From positions 2,294,001 to 2,358,000 of the forward strand of contig MQVO02000001.1 in assembly GCA_001986395.2 (NCBI GenBank): 64,000 nt of DNA. Direction: 5' to 3'. The DNA comes from Irpex lacteus. Taxonomy: Eukaryota > Basidiomycota > Agaricomycetes > Polyporales > Irpicaceae. The stretch's first letter is position 1. Every line of letters begins with the position of its first letter. The notes beneath the pieces are model-generated. The model was not told where the DNA came from. It saw only the letters and a program-made list of their open reading frames with translations, and made no database searches. Below are positions 42,516 to 53,592 of this stretch, piece by piece. Position numbers and translations under genes: made by a program.

Positions 42516-44187
42516 ACTGAAGATCAAAGTCAGCTGTTTTGAAACGATAGTTGTCGAGTTTTTGTACGTACCATTCGTGCGAGCTCGCTGGCTACCAACT
42601 TGAAGCCCCGACGCGGTCACATGATAAGTGGCGCTCAAAACCTTATTCACGGGGCACATATAACTCGCCCCATGTTTGTCTTCAGCCCAAGTCCCTTTTG
42701 TTCTCGACCCACCACAAGCTGCGCCATTAGAGACAGGTCGATTTCTCCCATCGACTTTACCGCCGCTCTCGACGTCGTTGCCCAATGGCAATGCCCGCAC
42801 ACTCCATCTTCTTTCATGGCACATGCGTGCGAGACTAGTACTGGCCCTGCAACAAGGAGGCGAAATGCGCGAAAATGGCCACCTCGATATCCACTGCGTT
42901 ACATGGAAGGCTAAGATAGTCCACTTACAAGAGCAGGCGTGTACTATGCCTTGTTGACATCGAGCGGGCGCGTGGGCTATGGCGGTGAGCTGGGTTTCAT
43001 GACTATATGCACTACTTACGCCTTTTATTGTCAACAGCCTTCGATATACAATGACTACCAGGTGTAACACAGAATCCTGAGCCAGTCAGTTCCTTCTGGC
43101 TACGCCATGTGAGTAGCCGCTGTGTGCTGTGTTCAGTATTCTCACCTTCACGACCTGTATGGCCACTCTCGAGCTCAAGTCAGTTACTGTCAGCTTTGAG
43201 TGAGTCAGATCGTCCCTCCCAGCCCTTTCCGTGGCGATTTTATCATTGTTGCAGGGCATAGCGGCGCATACAGCTGGGCTGGTGCACTTCCGCAGTACGT
43301 TCCTGACCTTATCGCACCAACAAGCATCCTATAGATATCTCAGAGGGTCATCGAAGCTACGAAGGCTGGTCAGCACCTGTACGTTTTTCTTTCGCCTCCC
43401 ATCACCAATACACGCTCATAAATCCTTGCCGTCGTTCAATGCGCGCCGCGTTACATCTCCCATCCGTCGTAGCACTTTTGGTTAAGTAGTATATACTATC
43501 GTAGCCACTCCTGTTGCGCTACGAGCCTCGCTTATATCAGAAATATATTTGGTACTCCTCTTAATGATACAGTTGAGACCTGAACAAGCGGTTATGCACG
43601 CGATATGTACCTGGTATAGGCAGTACAGACCTACACAAAGCAAGCATTCACCTGAGTGAAAATGTCTCGCACCCTTTATCACGTCATGGCACAATCGCAG
43701 AGCTTATCACGCATGTTCACTCGATTATCACTCATGTGCACTCGATTCTCACCCGAGGGAACCAATATCAAGGCCAGTTCTGGTTAGTTGATGACTGCGA
43801 TACCATGGTCTGACTGCTAAACGATGATATAGTTAGCTCTGAATCCGTTTGTTTTCGTGATGCCCAATAACTTTTCTCTATTCTCGGCAGCAGCGATATA
43901 TACAGACACATTGTCGCTCTATCTCTTTGCCAAACTACATCGTTCATTCAAGTCTACTAGTACATGCCATGCCATGACTTGCGCGGGTTCGGTCCTTGCC
44001 GTCGCTGTACACATGTGAGTGCCATCTTTCACACACACCATGTCATTATCTCGACTTACTTTGAGCATCTCATCGTATTGCTGATTGTATTTGAAAATGC
44101 GATTGTAAGGGTTCTCCGGAATCGAACCCACCCTACGGCGTTTCGACGGGCTGTCCGCTCTTGGTCGTACTGCAATCTATACGAGTG
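42516..44187. other. no gene recognised
   Basis: Open frames at 42600-43070 on both strands overlap and lack recognisable blocks; 43500-43950 is AT-rich spacer. Confidence 0.35.
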
Positions 44188-46894
44188 TCATTGAAAGTGA
44201 ATCCTCACAGTTACACCTGTGTGCACATGTCCACTTACGTCGTGCAATCGTGAAGCGGTTGACTGACTCTTGCGCCTGGTTTCAAGTGTTGTAGATGGTT
44301 TAACGGGCGATGTTCCACGTTTCTGCGCTGGTCGACGCGTCCCGCCTCTGGGCGGTGTGGGTGGCAACAGTTCCATGCTGTAATCTCGTGAGGTATATTC
44401 ATTGTCGTCACCTACCCCTATCTCTTCCTCAGGCTTACTGGGCCGAGGGTATAGAATCATTTCGTTGGTATCTTCCTCTGGCGCCTCTGCAACTCGCAGT
44501 CGGTCAGTCAGCGTTGGGCTGGTGACATTGAGAAGTGGTGTCGGACGTTTGGCATACCTTCTTGCATACCTTCTTGTTCATTCGCACTCAAAGGAGGTGT
44601 GTCGACACTCATCTGCCAGTGCTCCTCTGGTTCATCTTCAGGTGCTGCCATCCATCAGCGAATCCATTTGACATGCATAAATTACAATTGGTACTTACCT
44701 CGCTCGGACGGTAGATCGACACGCTTCAGGAAATGTAGGATACTGAAGTTATCAGGAAGCTGGTTGCTAATAACATCAATACGATTTGTGAATGACTGGT
44801 CAATGTTGTCCAGTAGGTCCTGCGAATACTCCATGACATGCTTTTGCTGGGCCATTTTTCGAATCTTCTTCACAGGTGGCGTTTTCCGAGGTCTCCCTCT
44901 TGCACCGGTGTGATACTGTGCATATGTACAATGTACATGGATTACGTCAGGTCACCATATGTAGCTGTCAGTGCATGAACTACTCACTGTTTTGCGTCGC
45001 CCAGGTGCTCCTTTTATCTCCTTCGTCAGGTTGAGCATGTTGGCGTTGAACAGTGCAAACTGTGCACGCCCCAATGTTGTGCGTTGACCTTCTGCCTTGA
45101 TGTCAATTCCCACGACTCTCTTCAAAACAATGTCACGGTATCTTGCGCCAGAATGTGTTTGCGTCACTCACAATTATCCACCTTGGAACCTTCCACGATG
45201 GTGGGGGTATCGCCACAATGACTGAGAAGAACTTCTTGATCCGTGCCATACCGTCTGAGCCCGCATTTGTTCGTGCGACCTTGCTAGAGACGTGGTCTGG
45301 TCGGTAATGGGCAAAAACGGAGACAAACTTGAATTGTGTGGTGATGTCGGGCTGTGGATTAGGGTTGTCTTGACCTGCCACACAATCAGACATTATGTGC
45401 CATATGTCAAACGGCAGACATCACCTATGATGTGGTAGGGATTAAAAAAACCCTTCCTGTTGAATATATTCCAGTGCTCTGCCGTCATCTTAACCTCTTG
45501 ACAGCGAAAGACAGACACAAACATGTTCAAGTAATAGTAGTTCGACAGCGCGTGGAATGCGAATGGGTTTGCTGCTGTTGATTCTCCAGCAACGAGTTTG
45601 AAGAACTTCATGTCACGGAACTGCCGCACATAGACGAATATTCCGGTGATGAATATGTCGTAGAGGTCGTCATCAGCTACTATCAATCCCACTGGCATGT
45701 ACGGCAGAAACCCCATGCAGTGCAGCGCGTCCATCGACGTGTGTCGCCCGAAGCCGTTGAACGTGAACATGTCTTCGCACATTACGTCCGCAATGGCGGT
45801 CAACAAGCCTCCCTTAGCCTGGCGTGACATGTGCTCTCGCAACATCTGCTTCCTCCACAGACGCAAGGCCTCTTGTGGTCGAGCAGTCTCTTGAAATGCC
45901 GAAGGCCCGTACTTCCCGTCAAATGCACAGCTCCACATCTGCGGCAAGAATCAGCCGCGATGTATAGAATTTGCCCAAGAAATACACGTACCTCTGACTC
46001 CAGGCGCACATCATCGTCCGACCAATCTGTACCACGGCTATGCACTTCAAATCGCATCAAGCGGGAGTGGTCAATAAACAACCACACATCACCGTTACTG
46101 CACTCGAGTGCGAACATGATGTTGATAAAACGTTCCTTATCGACGTTCTTGGACTCAGACTCCTTGAAGCTGTCCGGCACCAAGAAACTTCGCATTTGGT
46201 CTGCAATTTCACCGTCCTTGTTGCGACCTGGACGGTCCTGCGTAGGTGCAGCCAGTGTAGCGTACTCTTCCCGGTTGACCCGTAGCACAGTGGCCTCGAG
46301 ACCAAAGTTCACGTATATCATATGCTAAGAGAATTTCACTCAGCTGCACCAGAGACCGTTCAGTGCATACCATGGACTCACCTTACCAGCGGTGATTGCT
46401 AAGATTTTGCCGTTCGCTTCCACGTGCAGAGGGCCCATCCGATGGTTCCCGAGTAAATACTCGTACGGCTGCCCTTGTGCACGCCTCCTATCCATGGCCG
46501 ATGGTATCTTGTGTGTTTCCTTGATCGGGTCTGCGGGTACGTCCATGTCATTCGCAGCATCGTAGCTTGCACTCTGAAACGTCGTGCAGGTGTTGTACTC
46601 TTTCGTAGTACCATACGCAAAGCACCGCGGATATACCACCAAGCGTGCTGACCGCAATAATTCCGGATCCAGTAAGTGTCTTGTCACTAACGCAATGTTG
46701 ATACACGTACCAGTCACTGGCGCAGAATTGCCCTCAACATCCTCTCGCCGGTTCACTGTTCGTTGCATTGCATGCGCCCATGCCATCAAGACAGGTCCTT
46801 CCGGCATTGCTGGTGTCCTTCTGTCCTTACATATGGGCCAAGTCTCGTCAGCAATGTACTTCACTGCTCTTGCCGGAGCTGCACAGGATGACAT
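44188..46894 (-). CDS. conserved-looking spliced gene of unknown function
   Basis: Consecutive - strand exons can be joined: 46894-~46385 (starting MSSCAAPARAVKYIADE), ~46321-45990, ~45940-45420, 45390-45180, ~45125-44990, ~44905-44700, ~44640-44520 and 44460-44188. The middle contains FGRHTSMDALHCMGFLPYMP, VADDDLYDIFITGIFVYVRQ and a segment with HALSNYYYLNMFVS. Then come a ring of polar residues, a basic PPVKKIRKMAQQ segment, and a C-terminal tail with SPVKPS. There is no signal peptide and no clear membrane helix. I do not recognise the family. The position amid transposons suggests a mobile-element or lineage-expanded gene. Exon ends are approximate. Confidence 0.45.
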
Positions 46895-47913
46895 ACCTCA
46901 CTTTTCACAGCTGGGTAGTTTTCCTGGATATGTTAGGTATAAAGATCGTGGCGTACACAGCGGCAGAGTGTCAATACATGAGGCAGCTGTGCGCCAGCCA
47001 GCGTTGCGGGCGTCTTGAGAGCCCACGTGCACCCACCGTACAGCGTCGAGGATTATTGGTCGGACTTTCTCTAATCTCTACGCTTAACATAACTTGGCCA
47101 ACTTCATTGTATGTGCCAATACTACCTTGGCTTAACGTTTTTGAAGCTATATACTATGTACAATAGCTGGGCGGGCGCATATCTGCGGACACTTTACAAA
47201 TTACAGCTTGCGACGACTTCTCAATCGCCAACGTCATCATTCATCGCAGACCCCACCGTATCATGGATCAATGACTTCTTGAACTGGTTGAACCCTGCTC
47301 AAGGCCGTATCTGTCGACCGTGTTTTGAGGAACATGAGCCCGCGTGGAATATCACCATGGAACCATGGATGGACTCCCACAAGACGAAGAGTTCATGCGG
47401 TATTTGAACCAATGGCTCATATCGCACTCGCTTTGGATGCAAAACGCACAGACTACCAGGAGGTCGTTTGGACTTGGCAGACCAGAGGGGGAGGGAGGGT
47501 AGGTGGCGAGTGCCGCCAGACCAGGAGGTGGGGGCAGAGGGGGAGGGGTAGGTGGCGAGGCGCGTGCGGATGGGGCAGAGGATGACGTCTTGCAGGGCGG
47601 TTTGGGTTTGGCCATGTGCGGCGAAGGATAAGATGCTCGTGTGGGGGTTGGGGTAGTGGTTGTGTTGAGGGGAAAAGTGAACGCGGTGGGTGTGCGGGTA
47701 GGCGGGGTAGGTGTTAGGAAGGGTTGCGAATGAGATTGGAGTGCGGTGAGTGGGTCTGGATCGTAGGTCGTGCAGTTCGACGTTGTTTAGTGGTGACTGA
47801 ACGAGCACCTGCACGATGCCTCTGGCGGTGTTACCAGAGTGGAAGGAGCGCTTATTAGAATTACTTTTACATCTTCCTCCTCTCACTCAACACCGGTTTC
47901 GACGCACATTGAC
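46895..47913. other. spacer upstream of the SSF1-like gene
   Basis: Contains the 21-base sequence GCGTCGAGGATTATTGGTCGG at ~47042-47063, present again at ~50926-50947. It also holds a G-rich tract at 47480-47600 in which GGTAGGTGGCGAG occurs twice. The sequence just before 47914 is pyrimidine-rich, as expected near a fungal start site. Confidence 0.4.
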
Positions 47914-49469
47914 ATGGCTCGTAAACGAAAAAACCGCACGCATCTCAAAGGCGGCGCTGCCTCTGCGCCAGGCACCCAAGAAGGCGTCCCCAAGTCGTTC
48001 GTGATCAAGCACGGACAAGTGGGCACGTCCGTGACCCAGCTCGTGCGAGACGTGCGCAAGGTCATGGAACCTGGAACCCAACACTGCCAGTCGGCTTAGG
48101 GTCAGTACTTTCAACTACATTATGCCCATGACATAGTATGAGAATGTCCTGGGGTAAGTGTACACGTTGGCTCACTCGTTTTCTTTGCAAGTGAAGGAAC
48201 GGGCTAGGAACAAGCTGAAAGATTTCATGACTATGGCCCCTGCCCTCGGTGTGACCCATCTGCTTGCGTTCACCCTTACGGACCGTGCGCCGTCGTTACG
48301 GATTATCAGGCTCAGTGCGGGTCCGACGCTGAGTTTTAGGGTGGAGCGGTATAGTTTATTGAAGGACGTGCAAAAGGCGAGCCGGCACGCCAAGAAACTG
48401 GGCACAGTGGAGTATTTGAGTCCTCCCTTGGTGTGTATTGCTTCCATCATGAACTACTCCTCCTCCAGCTGACTGTACATACCATCCTTAGCTTGTTCTC
48501 GCATCATTCTCCGCTGCTGGTCCAACAACACCCCCACATCTCACCCTCCTCATGACTCATGAAAACCTTCCAAACGCTCTTCCCCCCTCTCACCTAAAAC
48601 GGTCTCCCTCTCTTCCGCCCGTCGTGTAGTCCTCGTATCATACAACGCCGATCGTGGGACGGTCGACTTCCGGCACTACCTCATCACCGTCAAACCGTAC
48701 GGCGTATCGAAACGCGTGCGGAAAGTCCTTGAAGGCGCTACAGCTAAGCCCTCTACGTCAGGCTCGCACGGGTTCCTAGACCTGGGCAATGAAAAAGACG
48801 TCACCGACTTCCTCCTGCGCAAGAAGGGGGAGCCAGGGCCGAGCAGTGATGGTTATGAGAGTGCCGCGTCGAGTGCGTCGAGTGTGGGCGGAGACGATGT
48901 GGACGCGATCTCGTTGGCAGACGACTACGTGGGGACGAACAACAAGAAGGGGCAGAAGAGAGCTGTACGGTTGGATGAGATTGCGCCGAGGATGGAGCTG
49001 AGGTTGATCAAGATCGTGGAGGGCGTACCGGGTCAGGAGGGAAGTGTGATTTATCACGAATTTGGTGAGTGGTCAAAGTCGTGTGAGGGTGTGACGTATT
49101 TACTAATGGCCTTTGTGTGTGTTAATAGTCAAGAAGGCGGAAGTGGCGGCGCAGAAGGCCGACATTGCTGCAAAGGAGAAACTGAGGAAGGCCAGGAGGG
49201 AGGAACAAGAGCGGAATGTTGCCAGGAAGAAAAAAGAAACTGGGAAGGCGGGTGATGAGGACGAAAATGAAGACGAAGACGAAGAGATGGAGGAGGAAGA
49301 CGGCGAGGAACCAGAGGAAGAAGGGTTTGAGGAGGGCGAGTGGGATGACGAGGAGGAAGTCAGTGAGGGTGAAGGCGAGGAGGACTCAGACGAAGATGCC
49401 GCGGCTGAGAGCAGCGAGGACGAAGAGGTGCAGCGACCCCCCCCCCCCTCCAAAAAAAAGCCAAGTTGA
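47914..49469 (+). pseudogene. SSF1: Ssf1/Peter Pan ribosome biogenesis factor, frame-disrupted
   Basis: Ssf1 (PPAN) is a Brix-domain nucleolar protein needed for assembly of the large ribosomal subunit. The start ARKRKNRTHLKG, the block SFVIKHGQVG..VTQLVRDVRKVMEP, then ARNKLKDF.TMAPALGVTHLL, then VDFRHYLITVKPYGVSKRVRK, then PRMELRLIKI, and an acidic/basic tail are all as in the family. Exons: 47914-48100, 48197-48430, 48492-49064 and 49129-49469. Three lesions break the frame. TGGAACC is tandemly duplicated at 48065-48078, giving TAG in exon 1. CTCATGA is duplicated at 48549-48562. A C-run of six at 48582-48587 would need five or eight to restore frame. Without them the family sequence reads through every splice junction. 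It is otherwise well preserved, so loss is recent or this is a spare copy. Confidence 0.88.
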
Positions 49470-49589
49470 AAAGCAAACGGTAGTGGTTCATATTATACAT
49501 GTAGCGGTAGGTTTTACGAGAGTAGCGCTGTATGTATCCGCGACGGTCTATATTACGCTTTACATACTGTACGTGATTAGATAATGCGA

Positions 49590-49839
49590 TCATGACGAGC
49601 TAGAAGGTGCGGGTTTGGACGGGGAGGATGTATTCCAGAGATCTCCGACCCAACGATTTATGAAGTGGGTTGCTCGTAGTCGGAGTCCTTCCCAGTTGTC
49701 GATGGCAGGACGGACATCGAGGTAGAAGGAGAGGTTATTGGCGGAGGGGCCTTGGCTGTGTCCAGTGTCGATGACATATCTCAAACGAGTTCCACAGCAG
49801 TCGACAACCCAATCGTGTCGGTCGAATGGTGCAGAGGAC
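49590..49839 (-). pseudogene. holocytochrome c synthase (heme lyase), C-terminal exon
   Basis: Heme lyase attaches heme to cytochrome c or c1 in the mitochondrial intermembrane space. The exon, after acceptor TGTAG, reads PFDRHDWVVD, RLRYVID, LSFYLDVRPAIDNWEGLR and then WVGDLW, the typical end of the family. The usual DRCG is DCCG here, an Arg to Cys change that a CpG transition would give. The region upstream to 50300 does not show the expected N-terminal blocks, so the gene looks truncated to its last exon. A poly-Ser tail precedes the stop. Confidence 0.65.
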
Positions 49840-50320
49840 CTACATCTCCATAAGAACAATTTCATCGAGACAGTTGCCGCTGATGGAGGCGCGGTGTGGG
49901 CCCATGCGTCGGGAGATGGACATCCTCGTAGAGGATCGTCGTCTGAGTTTCTTCTCGTTACCGTCGGTATCTGGGCCTGCTGTAGATAATATAATTGAGT
50001 AGAAAAGGGAGGAGGGGGAAGGGCATAGACCGAAAACGACATCGTTCAGCTTTGTATGGAGTAGCAGAAACCAGAAATGGGCACACATACCTCGTATATA
50101 ACTCTCGCTCCCAAGCATTCACGCTGTCTTTGTGTGTTCCCAAGTTATTTGTCTGCTCGCTCGTCCTAACGCGTAACCAAACTTGGAATCTGGGAAGCAT
50201 GGCTTGAGGTAGGACAAACCAATTTTGAGGGGTCGTTGTATACGGCTGGCCTTGCGAGTGCGTTAACAGGCTCGTAGGTGCTATGCACCATGGCTGAATT
50301 CATTTGCACGGACTGAAACA

Positions 50321-50348
50321 GAAGGGAGAAGGGAGAAGGGAGAAGGGA
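50321..50348. repeat. 7-bp microsatellite
   Basis: Four copies of GAAGGGA. Confidence 0.9.
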
Positions 50349-50510
50349 GAGAGGGGTGCATGAGGCTTCGGTGAGAGGGTGAGGGTGGGTGTGTGGGTGT
50401 GCGAGATAACAAGGGTGCTTACGCTGTTCCTCCTCCTCCTTGCACAGCTTCTCCTCCTGCTGCTCCTCGCACGCTCCTCCGCCCGACCCCTACGAGTCTC
50501 TTCCTCCTGG

Positions 50511-50854
50511 TCAGCTTCGCTTAGTTTGCAGAGTAGCCTCCTCAGCACCGTTTTCGGCAGCCTTGGCGGGCTTGCCCTCCTTTTTAGCAAGCTTTTGCAG
50601 GCGTTTCTTGTCCTCATGGAAACCAAAAGTGAATGGCTGGACGAGCCCCGGTTGCTGAACGTCGAGGTTTGGAGTGGAAGTGGAAGTTGCGCCATGATGT
50701 CGAGCTACGAAATGTGGTAGGGGGGACTGGTGGTGACATTAGACACCTCGTCATGATCTATTGAGTAGAGATGGCTGCTTACTGACTCATTGCCACCAGT
50801 GGCGAAGGGGGTATTGAAGACAGGGATGAATCCTGGATGATGGGAGTGCGAGAG
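50511..50854 (-). pseudogene. small unrecognised gene or fragment
   Basis: An exon at 50854-50783 reads SHHPGFIPVFNTPFATGG; a second at 50704-50511 reads TPNLDVQQPGLVQPFTFGFH then EDKKRLQKLAKKEGK and ends KRS-stop. Both look coding and are separated by a plausible intron, but joining them at the obvious splice sites leaves the frame off by one. I do not recognise the protein. Confidence 0.35.
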
Positions 50855-51272
50855 CTACAGACAAACATTGTGTTACCTAGTCAGCGCTTCGACTGCTGTA
50901 CGCTCACGTGCAGTTCACGTACTTGCGTCGAGGATTATTGGTCGGCCACGCTCCCATTTGTACCCTTATTTGTGGTCGAGAAAGTTGATTATATCACTCT
51001 CAGGTACCCCAAACTTATCTTTGTTAGTCCATGCTGTGCATGAGAGGAGAGCGAGCGGAGGCGTGCCACAGCTCTATGTATTAATCGTAGACGCTCGTAC
51101 GCAGGTGATCCGTGCTAAGTAGCGCTGTACGCACTTCCTTCAAACGTCGTGTCGCTCACTCGTCCACTACCTTCCGGTGCTGGCACGCGTAGCTGTACTG
51201 CAGTGAGTGGTCATTCCAAGTTCTTAGTAAGTCGTACTTATAAAACCGACTTTTCTAAACAAGTAAGTCCCA

Positions 51273-52794
51273 ATGGCACGCAAAACCCAGACCAAACCCA
51301 AGGCGATCATGAACGCGACTGGCCGGGGGCGACAAGGCACTCTTCATGAGTTTGGGATACGTGCGGGCCAAGGTTTCAAACGACAGAGTATTATTACTGA
51401 GCACATCTCAACTACTGCCACTGTGCGAGAGCCTGCACCTGTCTTAGAGAGGACTTTACCGGTACCTGCGCGCATTGTCATCGCCCTCCCCGTGCACACT
51501 GTCACTGTTCCCACGTTTGACGCAAGCGTGTTTGTCGGCTCCCTCAGTGTTCGGCAGTTGGAGCTGTTACAACTGGAGCTCACGACTATGAGTCAACACT
51601 GGTACGTGTTGGGGCCGTCATGGTGATATTCATGTAGTACTCATCTACACAGGCTGGCTGTGTTGCACGCAGAGCTGCGCCAGCCGTATTTTCTGCAGCT
51701 GAAGGAGTTCTTGTGGAGCTTGGGTGTGCAGTACCCGCTCTCTGCTGTCGCACCCATGATTTGCCCTCCTCGTATGTCCAATGTACCTGCTGTGCGTTCT
51801 GTACTAATCGGTGCTTCACTACCAGCTCACAGTATCTACGCGTGGTCCAACGCAATTAGGCTGGAAGACGTCAAGGTTGTCATCTTAGGTTTAGAGCCCT
51901 CCTGTACAGGTGGAAATGCGAATGGTACGTGTTTACAAGTTGTTTTGTTTCTTTGGCCGTTGGCCCGCTAATTCACTATTTCGTGAAATAACACAGGGCT
52001 GGCTTACTCAACTGTGGGGGGTGCGCATGTCGACGGTACTTTGCGTAACGTAAGGACACTGTCATTTGCGAGAAAATATGGTATGTTAAAATTTGCATAG
52101 ATTTATACAGAGATCCAAAATGACTACGCGTCCTTCAAGCCTCCCCAACACGGGTAAGCCATGGTGGCACACGTGCTGTTTACGTGTGTATTGATCGTCT
52201 GTCATAGAGATCTGTTATCATGGTGCGAACAAGGCGTATTGCTGTTGAACATCCGAATGACAGTGAAACTCAAATGCCAACACTCTCACAAGGCACGTGG
52301 ATGGGAGAAATTCACACAGGCGGTGGTGAAAGCTATCGACGATTATGGTGGGTGTCGTGTGGCGCAGGATGCACAAGCTCCTCAGGGTGTTGTATTTATG
52401 GCATGGGGTATGCAAGCACAAGAAGTTGTTGCAGGATTGGATAAGGTACGTCTTCATATGCTCGCGCTCACGTTATGTGCTTAATGTTTAGCAGGTCAAA
52501 CATCGCATTCTCACCAGCGCGGTATGCTAATTGTTCGCTGGGTTCCCCTCGGCACCTTTGCTGATACACAACCAGTCGCCTTCTCCTTACAGCGCACGGC
52601 AAGGGTTTTTTGGCCACGGGCATTTTCGCAAAGCTAATAACTGGTTGGCACGGCGGTTTGGGGAACATAACACAATTGACTGGGCATCTGTTATGGAGCG
52701 TGAAGTGCCAGTTGTGGAGCGTGAACTACCTGCCGGTTTACACACTTTCGATCAAGTTCGTGATGCAGAAGGACTGGTGAAAGCGGAACTTTAG
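51273..52794 (+). CDS. uracil-DNA glycosylase homologue with altered active site
   Basis: Family-1 uracil-DNA glycosylases remove uracil from DNA at the start of base excision repair. Eight exons join in frame: 51273-51601, 51653-51771, 51826-51924, 51997-52080, 52111-52153, 52208-52445, 52495-52521 and 52576-52794, giving 385 residues. Family blocks are clear: LHAELRQPYFLQLKEFLW, EDVKVVILG, GVLLLN (N239), SHKARGWEKFT, VVFMAWG.QAQ and PSPYSARQGFFGHGHF. The catalytic water-activating loop, normally GQDPYHG, is GLEPSCTG (171-178). The catalytic His of HPSPLS is Ser (S314-P-S-P). The Pro-rich loop before the uracil pocket is also changed. All frames are open and splice sites canonical, so it is probably expressed. 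An N-terminal RQGTLHEFG resembles a weak PCNA-binding box. It may act as a DNA-binding or altered-specificity paralogue. Confidence 0.85.
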
Positions 52795-53095
52795 ACAAAT
52801 GTTTACTCTCAATATAATCATCGTCATCTCGTCTGTGGACATGCCTGTGAATGACATTGGCAAACGACATTGACGACTATGCAGTGCCGGCATGTAGAGA
52901 AATATACACACGGACTTTATGGCGAAGGTGAGAGAGGCGACGACCAAATGGTCTGAAGCAATGTAGTTGTAGTCGACGGGAGCACTGCGGGCAAAGCACA
53001 GAGGGAAGGTCAACAATAGTGTTCCCCTAAAGCTACGGCGAAGTTGAAATCTAACGAGATGCGGTGAGCACACGCCGATTGTGAGCGCAACATGA

Positions 53096-53520
53096 TCACT
53101 TACCGCCCTCGTACTCCCTGAACGTTGTCAACTTCGTGGTGACACGTCGAAAGTAGGACATGTACCTCCATGTATCACCACTCGATGCGGACAATGCCAG
53201 GCCGTTGTCACGCGAACCGTTGACAAACAGTAAGGTGAGGGCCGTGATGGTGTTCTTGCTCACGATACTTTGCCATACTGAGGGCCATCCTTGGTACGGA
53301 TTCACGTACAAATCCAACCGTCCTCGATGCAATGGAGCCCACACATCGAGCAATATGCGATGGTGTAAGGGATATGGCGCACCACAGACGCTGCATAGCG
53401 CAGACCGGGAACACCTAAACTCACGGTCTCCAACTGAACACACCTGGAGAAGTTGAGGGAGACGTCCAAGTTGGAGTCAGGAGCTACATGCTGGATAATA
53501 TTGGGTATGCACAACCACTC
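53096..53520 (-). pseudogene. possible F-box/LRR-like gene remnant
   Basis: The frame around 53514-53340 has LNFSRCVQLETVSLGVPGLR, and a second frame from ~53350 has ILLDVWAPLHRGRLDLYVN and WQSIVSKNTITALTLLFVN. Together they resemble the leucine-rich part of basidiomycete F-box proteins, but a frame change near 53350 separates them and no F-box is present. Confidence 0.3.
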
Positions 53521-53592
53521 AAAGTGTACAGCCTGAGCCAGAATCTATGTTTGATTGTTGAATGGATGAATTACAGGACATGCCTCCATGAA

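Noticed and set aside
47914..49469. Explaining the SSF1 frame breaks by unusual introns
   Set aside because: The breaks need removal of only 7, 7 and 1-2 bases. No intron can be that short, and exact tandem duplications explain two of them.
50300..50700. Arg-rich - strand ORF running through the GAAGGGA microsatellite
   Set aside because: Its composition comes from the repeat and from the wrong frame of the exon at 50511-50704.
52495..52600. Alternative splicing restoring the canonical HPSP motif in the glycosylase
   Set aside because: No other acceptor AG between 52522 and 52576 brings a His in frame directly before PSP.
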